58,273 nucleotides of DNA from an uncultured Clostridia bacterium (GTDB taxonomy: Bacteria; Bacillota; Clostridia; Christensenellales; CAG-917). The stretch spans positions 1 to 58,273 of the forward strand of contig CASDRL010000018.1 of assembly GCA_949283145.1 (NCBI GenBank). Reading direction: 5' to 3'. A program made the translations under genes and the position numbers. Below, piece after piece: positions 1-7,995 of the stretch; the stretch's first letter is position 1, and each line of letters starts with the position of its first letter. The notes below the pieces were generated by a model. That model saw only the letters and a list, made by a program, of their open reading frames with translations, had not been told where the DNA came from and did no database searches.

Positions 1-135
1 CACGGGGGAGGAAAGCCCGAATGGGGCTCCCCGCAAAATGCATGCATTTTGTGGGGTCCCCGGGTTGGAGGGGGAAATCAAGATAACCCTCGAGACGAAA
101 AGTTTGAGGGAGCGTGCCCGAGCATGACGAACACC
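1..135 (+). ncRNA. Copy A (3' part only) of the dispersed structured element
   Basis: The first bases (CACGGGGGAGGAAAGCCCGA) match positions 11055-11074 and the reverse strand near 33635-33655. They continue with the shared GAGACGA-AAG and GAGCATGACG tail. The GAA loop seen in the other copies is replaced here by a long palindrome (23-61), and the G-rich/C-rich stem is kept with different bases (GAGGG/CCCTC). Only the 3' part lies in the window. That this is RNA is inferred from comparison with copies B and C. Confidence 0.5.
23..61. repeat. Small palindrome of the CCCC...AAAAT/ATTTT...GGGG family
   Basis: Near-perfect palindrome with arms CCCCGCAAAATGCA and TGCATTTTGTGGGG, flanked by GGGG/CCCC. 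The same architecture recurs at 33480-33514, 40900-40934 and 40942-40979. Here it sits at the tip of a hairpin inside copy A of the structured element. Confidence 0.6.
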
Positions 136-189
136 CCATTCGAAGCGCCCTCGAGCGTGGCGTTGCTCCGTGAGCGGGAACTTAAACCC

Positions 190-1050
190 TCAATGCCGCG
201 CTTCGTCGGGATGGGGACCGAGACGGCCTATCGAAGAGACGGCGGAGAGGGCGGCGATGTCCTCCTCGTCAAGGGAGAAGGAGAAGACGTCCGCGTTCTC
301 GATTATGCGGGATGGAGTGGCGGATTTTGGCAGGGGCAGGATGCCGTGTTCCAGGCAGAAACGCACCAGCACCTGCGCCTCCGTTTTGCCGTGCTTTTGT
401 GCGACGGCGGCGAGGACGGGATGTCCGAAAGCCTTGCCGCGGCAGAGGGGTGCCCACCCCTCGACGACGACGCCGTGCTCCAGCGAGAAGGCGGCGGCTT
501 CGAGCTGATCGGCGTCGGTGAAGCCGAAGTGATATTCGATCTGATTCACCATAGGCGGCACTTTACACGCATCAAACAGGACGTTCAAGTGTGTTTTCAG
601 GCAATTGCACACGCCGATGGCGCGGACGCGCCCTTCCTCGTAGAGGCGCTCCATCGCGCGCCAGGTGTCGATGAAACGGGCGGGGTAGTCGTCCTTGAAA
701 TCTTTTGTGACGGGCCAATGGACGAGGTAGAGGTCGGGGGCGGTGCCCAGCCTTTTTGCGGATTCGTCAAAGGCGGCGAGAGTGGCGTAGTAGCCCTGAT
801 GCGTGTTCCAGACCTTGGTGGTGAGGAAGATCTCGTCGCGGGGGACGGAAGTCTCTTTGAGGGCTTGTCCCACGCCGTCCTCGTTGAAGTAGAATTCCGC
901 GGTGTCGATGTGGCGGTAGCCCGCGTCGAGGGCGGTGAGGACGCTCTCCCTGCAGACATCGCCGTCCGGGGTCTTGTAGGTGCCGAAGCCCACGCAGGGG
1001 ATCGTGACGCCGTTTGAAAGAGTGAATGTGTCGGTGAGTGAAGTGAACAT
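190..1050 (-). CDS. Aldo/keto reductase
   Basis: A 286-residue NADPH-dependent oxidoreductase of the AKR superfamily, a cytosolic TIM-barrel that reduces aldehydes or ketones. The catalytic tetrad is visible: Asp49 in the HIDTAEFY motif, Tyr54, Lys79 in LTTKVW and His111 in LVHWPV. The C-terminal cofactor motif LPKSATPSRIIENADVFSF is also intact. Length is normal for AKR5-type enzymes. The substrate cannot be told. It lies 5 bases after the degV-family gene on the same strand, so the two probably share the promoter at 2042-2070. Its own ribosome site is weak (GAAAG), which suggests translational coupling. Confidence 0.9.
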   Translation of the reverse strand: MFTSLTDTFTLSNGVTIPCVGFGTYKTPDGDVCRESVLTALDAGYRHIDTAEFYFNEDGVGQALKETSVPRDEIFLTTKVWNTHQGYYATLAAFDESAKRLGTAPDLYLVHWPVTKDFKDDYPARFIDTWRAMERLYEEGRVRAIGVCNCLKTHLNVLFDACKVPPMVNQIEYHFGFTDADQLEAAAFSLEHGVVVEGWAPLCRGKAFGHPVLAAVAQKHGKTEAQVLVRFCLEHGILPLPKSATPSRIIENADVFSFSLDEEDIAALSAVSSIGRLGPHPDEARH

Positions 1051-1055
1051 GGCTT

Positions 1056-1964
1056 TCAGTTTGCGGGCTTGAGCCCGGGGATGGGGACGTTGATGAAACG
1101 GGGGCGTTCCGCGCCGACGAAGAAGACGGCGAGGGCTCCGGGACCTGCGTGCGCGCCGACGAGATAGCCGACATTGCAGAATTCGATTTTCACGTCGGGC
1201 AGAGCGGCTTTTATCTTTTCCGCGAGCGCCTGCGCTCCCGCGAGGTCGTCGCCGTGTTCCACGAGGACGAAATCGTTGAGTTCGGGTTTGTAGAATTTGA
1301 CCACCTGTTCCGTGATGGCGGCGAGAGCTTTCTTTTTGCCCATCACTTTGAGGAGGGGCATGATCTTGCCGTAGTGGTTGAGTTCAAGCAAGGGTTTGAT
1401 GCCGAGCATGGTGCCCACCGCCGCTTCCAGCCTGCTCAGCCTGCCGCCGCGGTAGAGGGTGTTGAGATCCTCGACGATGAAGAAGTGGTGATAGTTCATC
1501 CTCTCCGCTTCCAGCTTGTCGGCGATGGCGTCGAGGGATATTCCTTCGTCGCGGAGGGCGAGTGCGCGCTTGACCATGAGCCCCTGCCCGCCGCAGCCGG
1601 AGAGGCTGTCCACCACGCGGATGTTGGCTTCGCGGTATTTGTAGAGCAGCTCTTTTGCTGCGCCGGAAATGTTCTCGAAGCTGCCGCTCATCCCCGATGA
1701 GAAGGAGATGTGCAGGATGTCGAAGCCATCTTTGAGCAGTGCCTCGAAGGCGTGGATGGCGGCATATGCCGAGGTCTGCGAAGTGCTGACCACGGCGCCC
1801 GCACGCAATGCGCCGTAGAATTCGGCGGGAGAGGGCAGATCGCCGTCAAAGAAATCCTTGCCGCCGAGCGTAAAAGGCATTGGCAGCACGGTGACCCCGT
1901 TGCTTTCAAAGAATCCCTGCGGCATATCCGCAGCCATATCCGTCGTGATCGCTATCTTTCTCAT
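1056..1964 (-). CDS. DegV family fatty-acid-binding protein
   Basis: A 302-residue DegV/FakB-type protein. The family binds one fatty acid and, in FakB, presents it to the kinase FakA for phosphorylation. The N-terminal strand with TTDMAADMP, the STSQTS ligand loop near residue 60, the SSGMSGS motif near residue 95 and the C-terminal HAGPGALAVFF motif are all present. No fakA-like gene is seen nearby. The ribosome site AAGGAG lies 5 bases before the ATG, and the gene leads a two-gene unit with the aldo/keto reductase. Confidence 0.9.
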   Translation of the reverse strand: MRKIAITTDMAADMPQGFFESNGVTVLPMPFTLGGKDFFDGDLPSPAEFYGALRAGAVVSTSQTSAYAAIHAFEALLKDGFDILHISFSSGMSGSFENISGAAKELLYKYREANIRVVDSLSGCGGQGLMVKRALALRDEGISLDAIADKLEAERMNYHHFFIVEDLNTLYRGGRLSRLEAAVGTMLGIKPLLELNHYGKIMPLLKVMGKKKALAAITEQVVKFYKPELNDFVLVEHGDDLAGAQALAEKIKAALPDVKIEFCNVGYLVGAHAGPGALAVFFVGAERPRFINVPIPGLKPAN

Positions 1965-2041
1965 AAAACTCCTTCGGCACGCCGTCCGAGGACGGGCGCC
2001 GCGGGACGGCGCACATCGACCGTGTCCGTTCCGCAGAAGAT

Positions 2042-2070
2042 ATCATACCACCTCGGCAGGCAATTTTCAA
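2042..2070 (-). promoter_or_regulatory. Sigma-A promoter for the DegV/AKR unit
   Basis: On the minus strand TTGAAA (2065-2070) and TATGAT (2042-2047) are separated by 17 bases. This gives a leader of about 70 bases before the DegV ATG. Confidence 0.65.
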
Positions 2071-2239
2071 CTCATTCGTGTGCGGCACGGTTACTTATCG
2101 ACAAACTTCGAGGACGGGAAGCGCCGAAGAGGATCGTTCCGAAACGAAAAATATCCTTCCGTCACAAATTAGACAAAAACAGCCGCCATCCTTCATATTT
2201 TGCCGTGCGGGGGCGCGCGGGGAGAGTTAAACTGCCGTT

Positions 2240-2989
2240 ATGAGAAAGATAGTTGTGACTTCCGGCAAGGGCGGCGTGGGGAAAACCACCGTCACCGCGT
2301 CGCTGGGAAGAAAGCTTGCGGACATGGGGTTCCGGGTCGTGCTCGCGGACGCGGACGTCGGGCTCAACAACCTCGACGTCGTCACGGGAGTGGAGAGCAG
2401 GGTGGTCTATGACATCGGCGACGTTACGGCGGGGAGATGCAGCGTCGCGCAGGCGCTCGTCCGCGACCACGAGAGCGCGGCGCGCATACTGCCTTCGGAG
2501 GGCGGAGGACACGAAATGTCCGCGCAGGCGTTCAGAGGGGTGATCGATTCTCTGCCGGACTGCGACATCGTGCTCATAGACTGCCCCGCGGGCATAGAGA
2601 ACGGGTTCCATCGCGCGGTGTCGGCGGCGACGGAGGCTTTGGTCGTCACCACGCCTTCCGCGTCCGCGATCCGTGACGCCGACAAGGTGATCTCGCTGCT
2701 TTCCGCCTATCGGCCGGAGGACATTTCCCTCGTGATCAACCGGATGCGCCCGGATATGGCGGCGCGCGGTGAGATGATGTCGGCGGGAGATATCGCACGG
2801 CTGCTTTGCACCCCCGCCGTCGGAGTCATCCCGGAGGACGACTGCGTGACCCTCTATCAGCAGCTCGGACGGGTGCCGTCGTTCGCTCTTTCGGAAAAGG
2901 CGTTTTCGCTGCTTGCCGAAAACGTGGCGTGCCGCACCAAGAAGTGCGCGGAGCTTGCGATCGGGAGGAGGAGACGCAGATGGCGCTGA
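2240..2989 (+). CDS. minD: Septum-site determining protein MinD
   Basis: A 249-residue ParA/MinD ATPase that, with MinE and MinC, keeps the division septum at mid-cell. The deviant Walker A motif KGGVGKTT is at residues 10-17, the DADVGLNNLD switch I region near 38-47, and the Walker B strand IVLIDCPAGIENGF near 112-125. The C terminus ends in a basic run (RRRRRWR) rather than the usual short amphipathic membrane-targeting helix, so membrane binding may differ. minE overlaps its end by 10 bases. No minC is seen in the window. Confidence 0.93.
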   Translation: MRKIVVTSGKGGVGKTTVTASLGRKLADMGFRVVLADADVGLNNLDVVTGVESRVVYDIGDVTAGRCSVAQALVRDHESAARILPSEGGGHEMSAQAFRGVIDSLPDCDIVLIDCPAGIENGFHRAVSAATEALVVTTPSASAIRDADKVISLLSAYRPEDISLVINRMRPDMAARGEMMSAGDIARLLCTPAVGVIPEDDCVTLYQQLGRVPSFALSEKAFSLLAENVACRTKKCAELAIGRRRRRWR

Positions 2990-3255
2990 GACCGTCCAAA
3001 CTTATGGAGGAGCGGCTGAAGGAGCTGCTCACGCGGGATAAAATGGGCGCGGGAGAAGGGTTTTCTTCCGCGATGACGAAGGATCTTGCAAGAGTGTTCG
3101 CGGACTATTTCGACCTCGTTTCTCAGCCTGTCGCGGCAGTCGTAAGAGACGAGGACGGGATGTATGAGGTCAAAGTCACGGTGCGCGCTTCCGCGGTCAG
3201 GCGCTTCCGTACTACCGAGGAGATGCAGCCGCCGGAGAGCTTTCCGACGCGCTGA
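2980..3255 (+). CDS. minE: Cell division topological specificity factor MinE
   Basis: A 91-residue protein that starts inside minD (ATG at 2980, minD stop at 2987-2989), after a GGAGGAG site. The N-terminal helix EERLKELLTRDK resembles the MinD-binding/contact-helix part of MinE. The C-terminal part (EVKVTVRASAVRR) fits the beta-strands of the topological specificity domain. It stimulates MinD ATPase and drives Min oscillation or positioning. Similarity is modest, so the call rests on sequence plus the fixed minD-minE order. Confidence 0.8.
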   Translation: MALRPSKLMEERLKELLTRDKMGAGEGFSSAMTKDLARVFADYFDLVSQPVAAVVRDEDGMYEVKVTVRASAVRRFRTTEEMQPPESFPTR

Positions 3256-3323
3256 ACATCTTTTTTGCGGGCGTGCGGCATAATCCTTTGCGCCGGCGAA
3301 TACGCTTTACGGCGAGGTGAATT

Positions 3324-3584
3324 ATGGATTTTGACCAAACCAAAAGAATCGAAGTCGAAGTCAGCGAAAACGTCATCGCCGAAAAAGCGGAGGAGGTCCG
3401 TCCCGCTCGCAAGCGCAGGCGTACGGAGCTGTTCAAGGGGATAGATCCTCTCGACGTCGCGCTTCTTCCCGTCGTGCTCGGGGTGTTTGTTTCGCTCGGA
3501 TTTCTCTTTGCGGGGCTTTTCGGCGGCACGGCGGCGGTGAGTACGGTCTCCGAGATAGGCGGCACCATAGCGTCCGTGTTCTGA
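3324..3584 (+). CDS. Small single-pass membrane protein upstream of M50 protease
   Basis: An 86-residue protein with a charged N-terminal half (many Glu, Lys, Arg up to about residue 43) and one hydrophobic segment near residues 46-68, ending in a Gly/Thr/Ser-rich tail. It overlaps the following M50 protease start by one base (TGATG), so they are translationally coupled. In Bacillus subtilis the SpoIVFB protease is preceded by the membrane regulator SpoIVFA. This protein holds that place but is far shorter and lacks a LytM domain. A partner role is inference only. Confidence 0.65.
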   Translation: MDFDQTKRIEVEVSENVIAEKAEEVRPARKRRRTELFKGIDPLDVALLPVVLGVFVSLGFLFAGLFGGTAAVSTVSEIGGTIASVF

Positions 3585-4492
3585 TGCGCTTCGGCATCCA
3601 TCCGCTCTTTTACGCGCTTGCGCTGGTGCTCGTGCTGTTCGGGCAGGCGCAGGCGCTTTTGTGGACGTTTGCCGCCGTTGCCGTGCACGAAGCGGGGCAC
3701 GCCGTAGCGGCGCGGATCAGAGGATACGTCGTCAAAGATCTCGTCGTATATCCTTACGGCGCGGCGATGGGGCTGGACGAGGAGATGGACCCCGTGTCCG
3801 GCGTGGTCGTCGGGCTCGCGGGTCCTTTTGCGAATCTGCTTGCCGCGGCGCTGCTCGTCGCGCTGTGGTGGATCTTCCCCGCCGTCTATCCCGTCACATA
3901 TCCCTTCCTTTACGCCAACCTCGGCATTGCGCTTTTCAACTTGCTGCCCGTCTATCCGCTGGACGGATCGCGCGTGGTGAGGGGGCTCGCGCGCAACCGC
4001 ATGAAAGCGGTGAGAGGGATGCAGCGCGCGGGGATCGCCGTCAGCGTACTTCTTTTTTTGCTTTTCATCATTTCCTTTGCGTTGAAGGCGGTGAGTTTCA
4101 CCCTCGGCGTGACGGCGGTGTTCCTCTTTGCGGGAGCGGCGTGGGGAGGACGGAAGGACGCCTATGCGAGCGTATTCGCGGCGCGGAGCAAGAACTATCT
4201 CGCTGGAGTCAGAGAACGGTGCGTGGAGGTGTCGCGCGATACGCCTCTCGTCAGACTTTTCCACCACGTCGACGGGCGCACCGTCACCACGTTCAGAGTT
4301 ATGGACTGCTCGGGGGAGCCGCGGGAGATCGCGCGGTGGACGGAGAGAGAGCTCGCGTCCGCGGCTGCGAGAGGAAAGCTCTCGCGTACGATGCGTGAGT
4401 GCCTGAAAGAGGATGCCGCCCGGAGAAGCATTTCCGAGGCTGATGCAAAAGAGGGGACGGCGGGGCGCCGCGCCGGCGGCGTGCAGGGTTGA
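3584..4492 (+). CDS. M50 family site-2 metalloprotease (SpoIVFB-like)
   Basis: A 302-residue intramembrane zinc metalloprotease. The zinc motif HEAGH is at residues 35-39 inside an early membrane segment, and the second metal motif NLLPVYPLDGSR is at 119-130 with Asp127 as the third ligand. Further membrane segments lie near 8-26, 72-98, 103-120 and 140-180. In spore formers such enzymes (SpoIVFB) cleave pro-sigma-K in the mother-cell engulfment membrane. The last ~100 residues are soluble and do not look like a CBS domain. It follows minDE, an order known from Clostridia. Whether this organism sporulates is not shown here. Confidence 0.88.
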   Translation: MRFGIHPLFYALALVLVLFGQAQALLWTFAAVAVHEAGHAVAARIRGYVVKDLVVYPYGAAMGLDEEMDPVSGVVVGLAGPFANLLAAALLVALWWIFPAVYPVTYPFLYANLGIALFNLLPVYPLDGSRVVRGLARNRMKAVRGMQRAGIAVSVLLFLLFIISFALKAVSFTLGVTAVFLFAGAAWGGRKDAYASVFAARSKNYLAGVRERCVEVSRDTPLVRLFHHVDGRTVTTFRVMDCSGEPREIARWTERELASAAARGKLSRTMRECLKEDAARRSISEADAKEGTAGRRAGGVQG

Positions 4493-4517
4493 CATATCGT
4501 TTTTTTTGCATTAGAAT
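4489..4517 (+). promoter_or_regulatory. Sigma-A promoter for the ROK kinase gene
   Basis: TTGACA (4489-4494) and TAGAAT (4512-4517) are separated by 17 bases. The -35 box overlaps the stop codon of the M50 protease. Confidence 0.7.
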
Positions 4518-4562
4518 AACACTCGATCAAAGCGCGTGCGCGCATACGGACACGGAGGGATC

Positions 4563-5513
4563 ATGTTGTACATAGGCGTCGACATCGGCGGCATGAGCGT
4601 AAAGGCAGGGGTCGTGGACGAAGAGGGGAAGATCCTTTTCAAAGACACCGCAGTCACCAATGCGCAGACTCCTGCGGAAGAGATCGCGGCGGACATTGCC
4701 GCGCTCATCCGTTCCGTGGCGGACAGGGGCGGGGCGCCGCTTTCTTCCGTCGGCGGCATAGGCGTGGGTTCGCCCGGGTCTGTCAACGACGCGGCGGGGG
4801 TCATCCGTTACAGCTGCAACATCAACTTCCGCGAGACTCCGCTTGCGGCGCTTCTCGCCGACAAGACGGGCGTGAGCAACGTGAAGATCAGCAACGACGC
4901 CAACTGCGCCGCTCTCGGCGAGACTCTGTTCGGCGCGGGGCGCGGGGCGAAAAACAGCGTCACCGTGACGCTCGGCACCGGAGTGGGGACGGGCATAGTG
5001 GTGGACGGCAGGCTGCTCACCGGCAATCAGTCAGCAGGCGCGGAAGGCGGGCACGTCATCATCAAGGCGGGCGGTGAAAAGTGCGGCTGCGGCAAGCGCG
5101 GCTGCTTTGAGGCTTATGCGTCCGCGACGGCGCTCATGCGGCAGACCGCGCGGGCGGCGGAAAGACACCCTGAGAGCTTGCTCGCAAAGATGGCGAAAGA
5201 GAACGGAATTGACGGCAAAACGGCGTTTATTGCCGCAAAAGCGGGTGATAAAACGGCGAAACGGGTGGTTTCCGATTATATCCGCTATGTCGGCATCGGG
5301 CTTGTCGGGTTCGCCAACGTGTTCTATCCCGAGGTGTTCATCATAGGCGGCGGCATAGGGAAGGAAGGAGACGCGCTCATCCTGCCGCTGAAAAAGTTCG
5401 TCGCGAAAAATGCGTACGGCGCGGAGTTCAATCCGCCCATAGACGTGGTGGCGGCGACCCTCGGCAACGACGCGGGCATCATCGGCGCGGCGGCACTCGC
5501 CATGCAAGACTGA
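4563..5513 (+). CDS. ROK family glucokinase
   Basis: A 316-residue sugar kinase of the ROK family, probably phosphorylating glucose with ATP in the cytosol. The N-terminal phosphate motif YIGVDIGGMSVKAG, the NDANCAALGE catalytic segment and the TLGTGVGTGIV motif are present. The ROK zinc signature CGCGKRGCFEAYAS starts at Cys174. The start at 4563 is preferred over an in-frame ATG at 4536 because GGAGGG lies just before it and the family starts with this strand. It has its own promoter. A glucokinase matches the presence of hprK and gluconeogenic pckG in the window. Confidence 0.9.
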   Translation: MLYIGVDIGGMSVKAGVVDEEGKILFKDTAVTNAQTPAEEIAADIAALIRSVADRGGAPLSSVGGIGVGSPGSVNDAAGVIRYSCNINFRETPLAALLADKTGVSNVKISNDANCAALGETLFGAGRGAKNSVTVTLGTGVGTGIVVDGRLLTGNQSAGAEGGHVIIKAGGEKCGCGKRGCFEAYASATALMRQTARAAERHPESLLAKMAKENGIDGKTAFIAAKAGDKTAKRVVSDYIRYVGIGLVGFANVFYPEVFIIGGGIGKEGDALILPLKKFVAKNAYGAEFNPPIDVVAATLGNDAGIIGAAALAMQD

Positions 5514-5529
5514 CGTCGGCATTCGTTTG

Positions 5530-7296
5530 ATGGAAAATTTCGAAGATAGATTTCTTCCCCTGCTCGCGCAGGCGGAAAAGCCCTCGCGCTATACCGGGGG
5601 CGAGTGGAACGCGGTGAAAAAGACGGGTCCCGTCCGCGCGCGTTTCTGCCTTTGTTTTCCCGACCTTTACGAGATCGGCATGAGCAACCTCGGGATGCAG
5701 ATCCTGTATTCCGAGATCAACTCGCATGAGGACTTCGCCTGCGAGCGCTGTTACGCGCCCGCGGAGGACATGGCGGCGCTCATGCGGGAGCACGGCATCC
5801 CCCTGCTTTCCCTCGAGACAAAGACACCCTTGAAAGATTTTGATGTCATAGGGTTTTCGGTGCAGTTCGAGCTGCTTTATACGGGCATACTCTACATGCT
5901 CGATCTTGCGGGCATTCCCTTCCGCGCGGAGGAGAGAGGGGAGGACTTCCCCATCCTGCTCGCGGGCGGTCCCTGTGCGGTCAACCCCGAACCTTTTGCG
6001 GACTTTTTCGACTGTGTCGTGATAGGCGAAGGGGAGGGCGTGGACGCCGCGGTGCTGGCGCTCGTCGCCGAAGGGAAGGAGAAAGGGTGGTCCAAACGGG
6101 ACATCCTCATGCGCGCGAAGGAGATCACGGGGGTGTACGTCCCCGCCTTGCACGGACAGGGCGAGACCGTCAAAAAGGCGGTCTATGCCGATTTTGAAAA
6201 CGCGCCGTACCCGGTGCGCCCCGTCGTCGCCAACACGGAGGCGGTGCATGACCGCGCCGTCATAGAGCTCTACCGCGGGTGTGCGAGCGGGTGCAGGTTC
6301 TGTCAGGCGGGCTACTATTACCGTCCCATCCGCGAGCGCTCCCCCGAAAAGTGCGCGGAGCAAGCGAAAGCCATCGTCGAAAACACGGGTTACGGCGAGA
6401 TCGCGATGTGTTCCCTTTCCACGGGGGACTATTCCGGGCTGCATACGCTCATGGACGAGCTCAGGGACTTCGTGCACGAGAAGAGGGTGAATCTCTCCCT
6501 GCCCAGTCTCAGGCTTTCGAGTTTCAGCGGGGATATCGCGCAGGAGTCAAGGCGCAGTTCGCTGACCTTCGCCCCCGAAGCGGGCACGCAGCGTCTCCGC
6601 GACGTCATCAACAAAAACGTCACGGACGCGGAGATAGACAATATCGCAAAAGCGTTCGAGGCGGGCTACGACAGCGTCAAGCTGTATTTTATGCTCGGGC
6701 TGCCCACCGAGACGGACGAGGATATCGCGGGCATCGCCGCCATCTGCGCGAGACTCAGGGAACTCTATTTCAAGACGAGGGGCAAGCGCGGTCCCAACAT
6801 CTCCGTCTCCTGCGCCGTATTCATCCCCAAGCCCTGCACCCCCTTCCAGTGGGAGAGACAGATAACCTTCGAGGAGATGCTCCGCAAGCAGAACTATCTG
6901 CGCGGGCTCCTTCGCCGCATAAAGGGCGTGTCCTTCTCATGGCACGGGGCGGAATCCTCCGTGCTGGAAGCGGCGCTCGCGAGAGGGGACAGGCGGCTCT
7001 CCCGCGTCATAGAGCGCGCGTACGCGCTGGGCGCGAAGTTTGACAGTTGGTCGGAGAAGATGAAGTGGGAGGCGTGGCAGCAGGCATTTGCAGACTGCGG
7101 CATCACCATGGAAGAATACACGGGCGAGATAGACACGGAGCGGGAACTGCCGTGGGATTTCATCGACACGGGCGTTTCAAAGCGCTATCTTCTCGCGCAG
7201 CGCAAACTTGCATATGAAGGTGTGACCACGCGCTCCTGCCGCGAAGGCTGCAACGGCTGCGGTGCGAACAGGTTCGGGAGGTGCACGATAGAATGA
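5530..7296 (+). CDS. TIGR03960 family B12-binding/radical SAM protein
   Basis: A 588-residue protein with an N-terminal cobalamin-binding-like region and a central radical SAM barrel. The iron-sulfur ligands are Cys251, Cys255 and Cys258 (CASGCRFC), preceded by ELYRG. A GYDSVKLYFMLGLPTETDED motif follows near residue 380, and the C terminus ends in a Cys-rich patch. The family is always followed by a TIGR03936 (DUF2344) protein, as here, with a 4-base overlap. The reaction is unknown. The pair is often next to RNase G or ribosomal genes L21/L27, so an RNA or ribosome modification role has been suggested but is not established. Confidence 0.9.
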   Translation: MENFEDRFLPLLAQAEKPSRYTGGEWNAVKKTGPVRARFCLCFPDLYEIGMSNLGMQILYSEINSHEDFACERCYAPAEDMAALMREHGIPLLSLETKTPLKDFDVIGFSVQFELLYTGILYMLDLAGIPFRAEERGEDFPILLAGGPCAVNPEPFADFFDCVVIGEGEGVDAAVLALVAEGKEKGWSKRDILMRAKEITGVYVPALHGQGETVKKAVYADFENAPYPVRPVVANTEAVHDRAVIELYRGCASGCRFCQAGYYYRPIRERSPEKCAEQAKAIVENTGYGEIAMCSLSTGDYSGLHTLMDELRDFVHEKRVNLSLPSLRLSSFSGDIAQESRRSSLTFAPEAGTQRLRDVINKNVTDAEIDNIAKAFEAGYDSVKLYFMLGLPTETDEDIAGIAAICARLRELYFKTRGKRGPNISVSCAVFIPKPCTPFQWERQITFEEMLRKQNYLRGLLRRIKGVSFSWHGAESSVLEAALARGDRRLSRVIERAYALGAKFDSWSEKMKWEAWQQAFADCGITMEEYTGEIDTERELPWDFIDTGVSKRYLLAQRKLAYEGVTTRSCREGCNGCGANRFGRCTIE

Positions 7297-7958
7297 TAGT
7301 GCTGCGTTATTCCCGTCTCGGGGCACACAGATTCGTTTCGCACATAGACGTCCTGAGGGAATTCGGGCGCATAGTGCGGCGCGCCGGCATACCGGTGAAA
7401 TATTCGGAAGGGTTCAATCCTCACGCGCTGCTGTTCTTTGCGCCGCCCACCCCCGTCGGAGTGGGATCCGTCGCGGAGTATGCTGCGATAGACACCTCTC
7501 TTTCCGCGGAGGAGACGATGGCGCGATTCAATGCCGCAGTCGTCGGGGAAATGCGCGCGGACGCCGCATTTTTCACGGCGAAGAACCCTAATCTTGCGGG
7601 CAGGATCGCCGCTGCGGACTATGTCTTTCCTTTCCCCGCGGGCGCGTATGACTTTGCAAAGGGGCTCACTCTCGACTATGTGAAGAAAGGGGAGAGGGTG
7701 ACCGAAAACGTCGCGGACAGGATCTTTGCCGCGGGAGAGCGGGAGGGGAAGATGCTGCTCACCCTCGCCGCAGGCAACGTCACATTGCGCCCCGACCGCG
7801 TGTTCGATGCTCTGAAAAGGGAACTCGGCGCGGCGGCGGACGTCTCGGATGTGGTCAAGACGGAGCAGTATTTCCGCACGGACGGCGCTCTCATCGCCGT
7901 GCCGGACGCAATGACGGAGTGTGCGGAACACGGGGTGCGGGATCCCGGCAGGAAATGA
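7293..7958 (+). CDS. TIGR03936/DUF2344 radical SAM-associated protein
   Basis: A 221-residue partner of the preceding radical SAM protein. The N terminus (RYSRLGAHRFVSHIDVLREF) and the segment YSEGFNPHALLFFAPPTPVG are typical of the family. The ATG at 7293 overlaps the upstream stop (ATGA) and has GGGAGG about 10 bases upstream. In some relatives the two proteins are fused, which supports a joint function. No enzymatic motif is visible. Confidence 0.88.
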   Translation: MIVLRYSRLGAHRFVSHIDVLREFGRIVRRAGIPVKYSEGFNPHALLFFAPPTPVGVGSVAEYAAIDTSLSAEETMARFNAAVVGEMRADAAFFTAKNPNLAGRIAAADYVFPFPAGAYDFAKGLTLDYVKKGERVTENVADRIFAAGEREGKMLLTLAAGNVTLRPDRVFDALKRELGAAADVSDVVKTEQYFRTDGALIAVPDAMTECAEHGVRDPGRK

Positions 7959-7995
7959 AAAACAAGATTTGCGATCATAGAGGCAGACCCAAAAC

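Noticed and set aside
1..135. GGAGGAAAGCCCG resembles the conserved start of RNase P RNA (GAGGAAAGUCC)
   Set aside because: The element occurs at least four times, and the other universal RNase P motifs were not found, so the likeness is probably accidental.
5527..5529. TTG as start of the TIGR03960 gene
   Set aside because: The ATG directly after it (5530) is the simpler start, and there is no better ribosome site for TTG.
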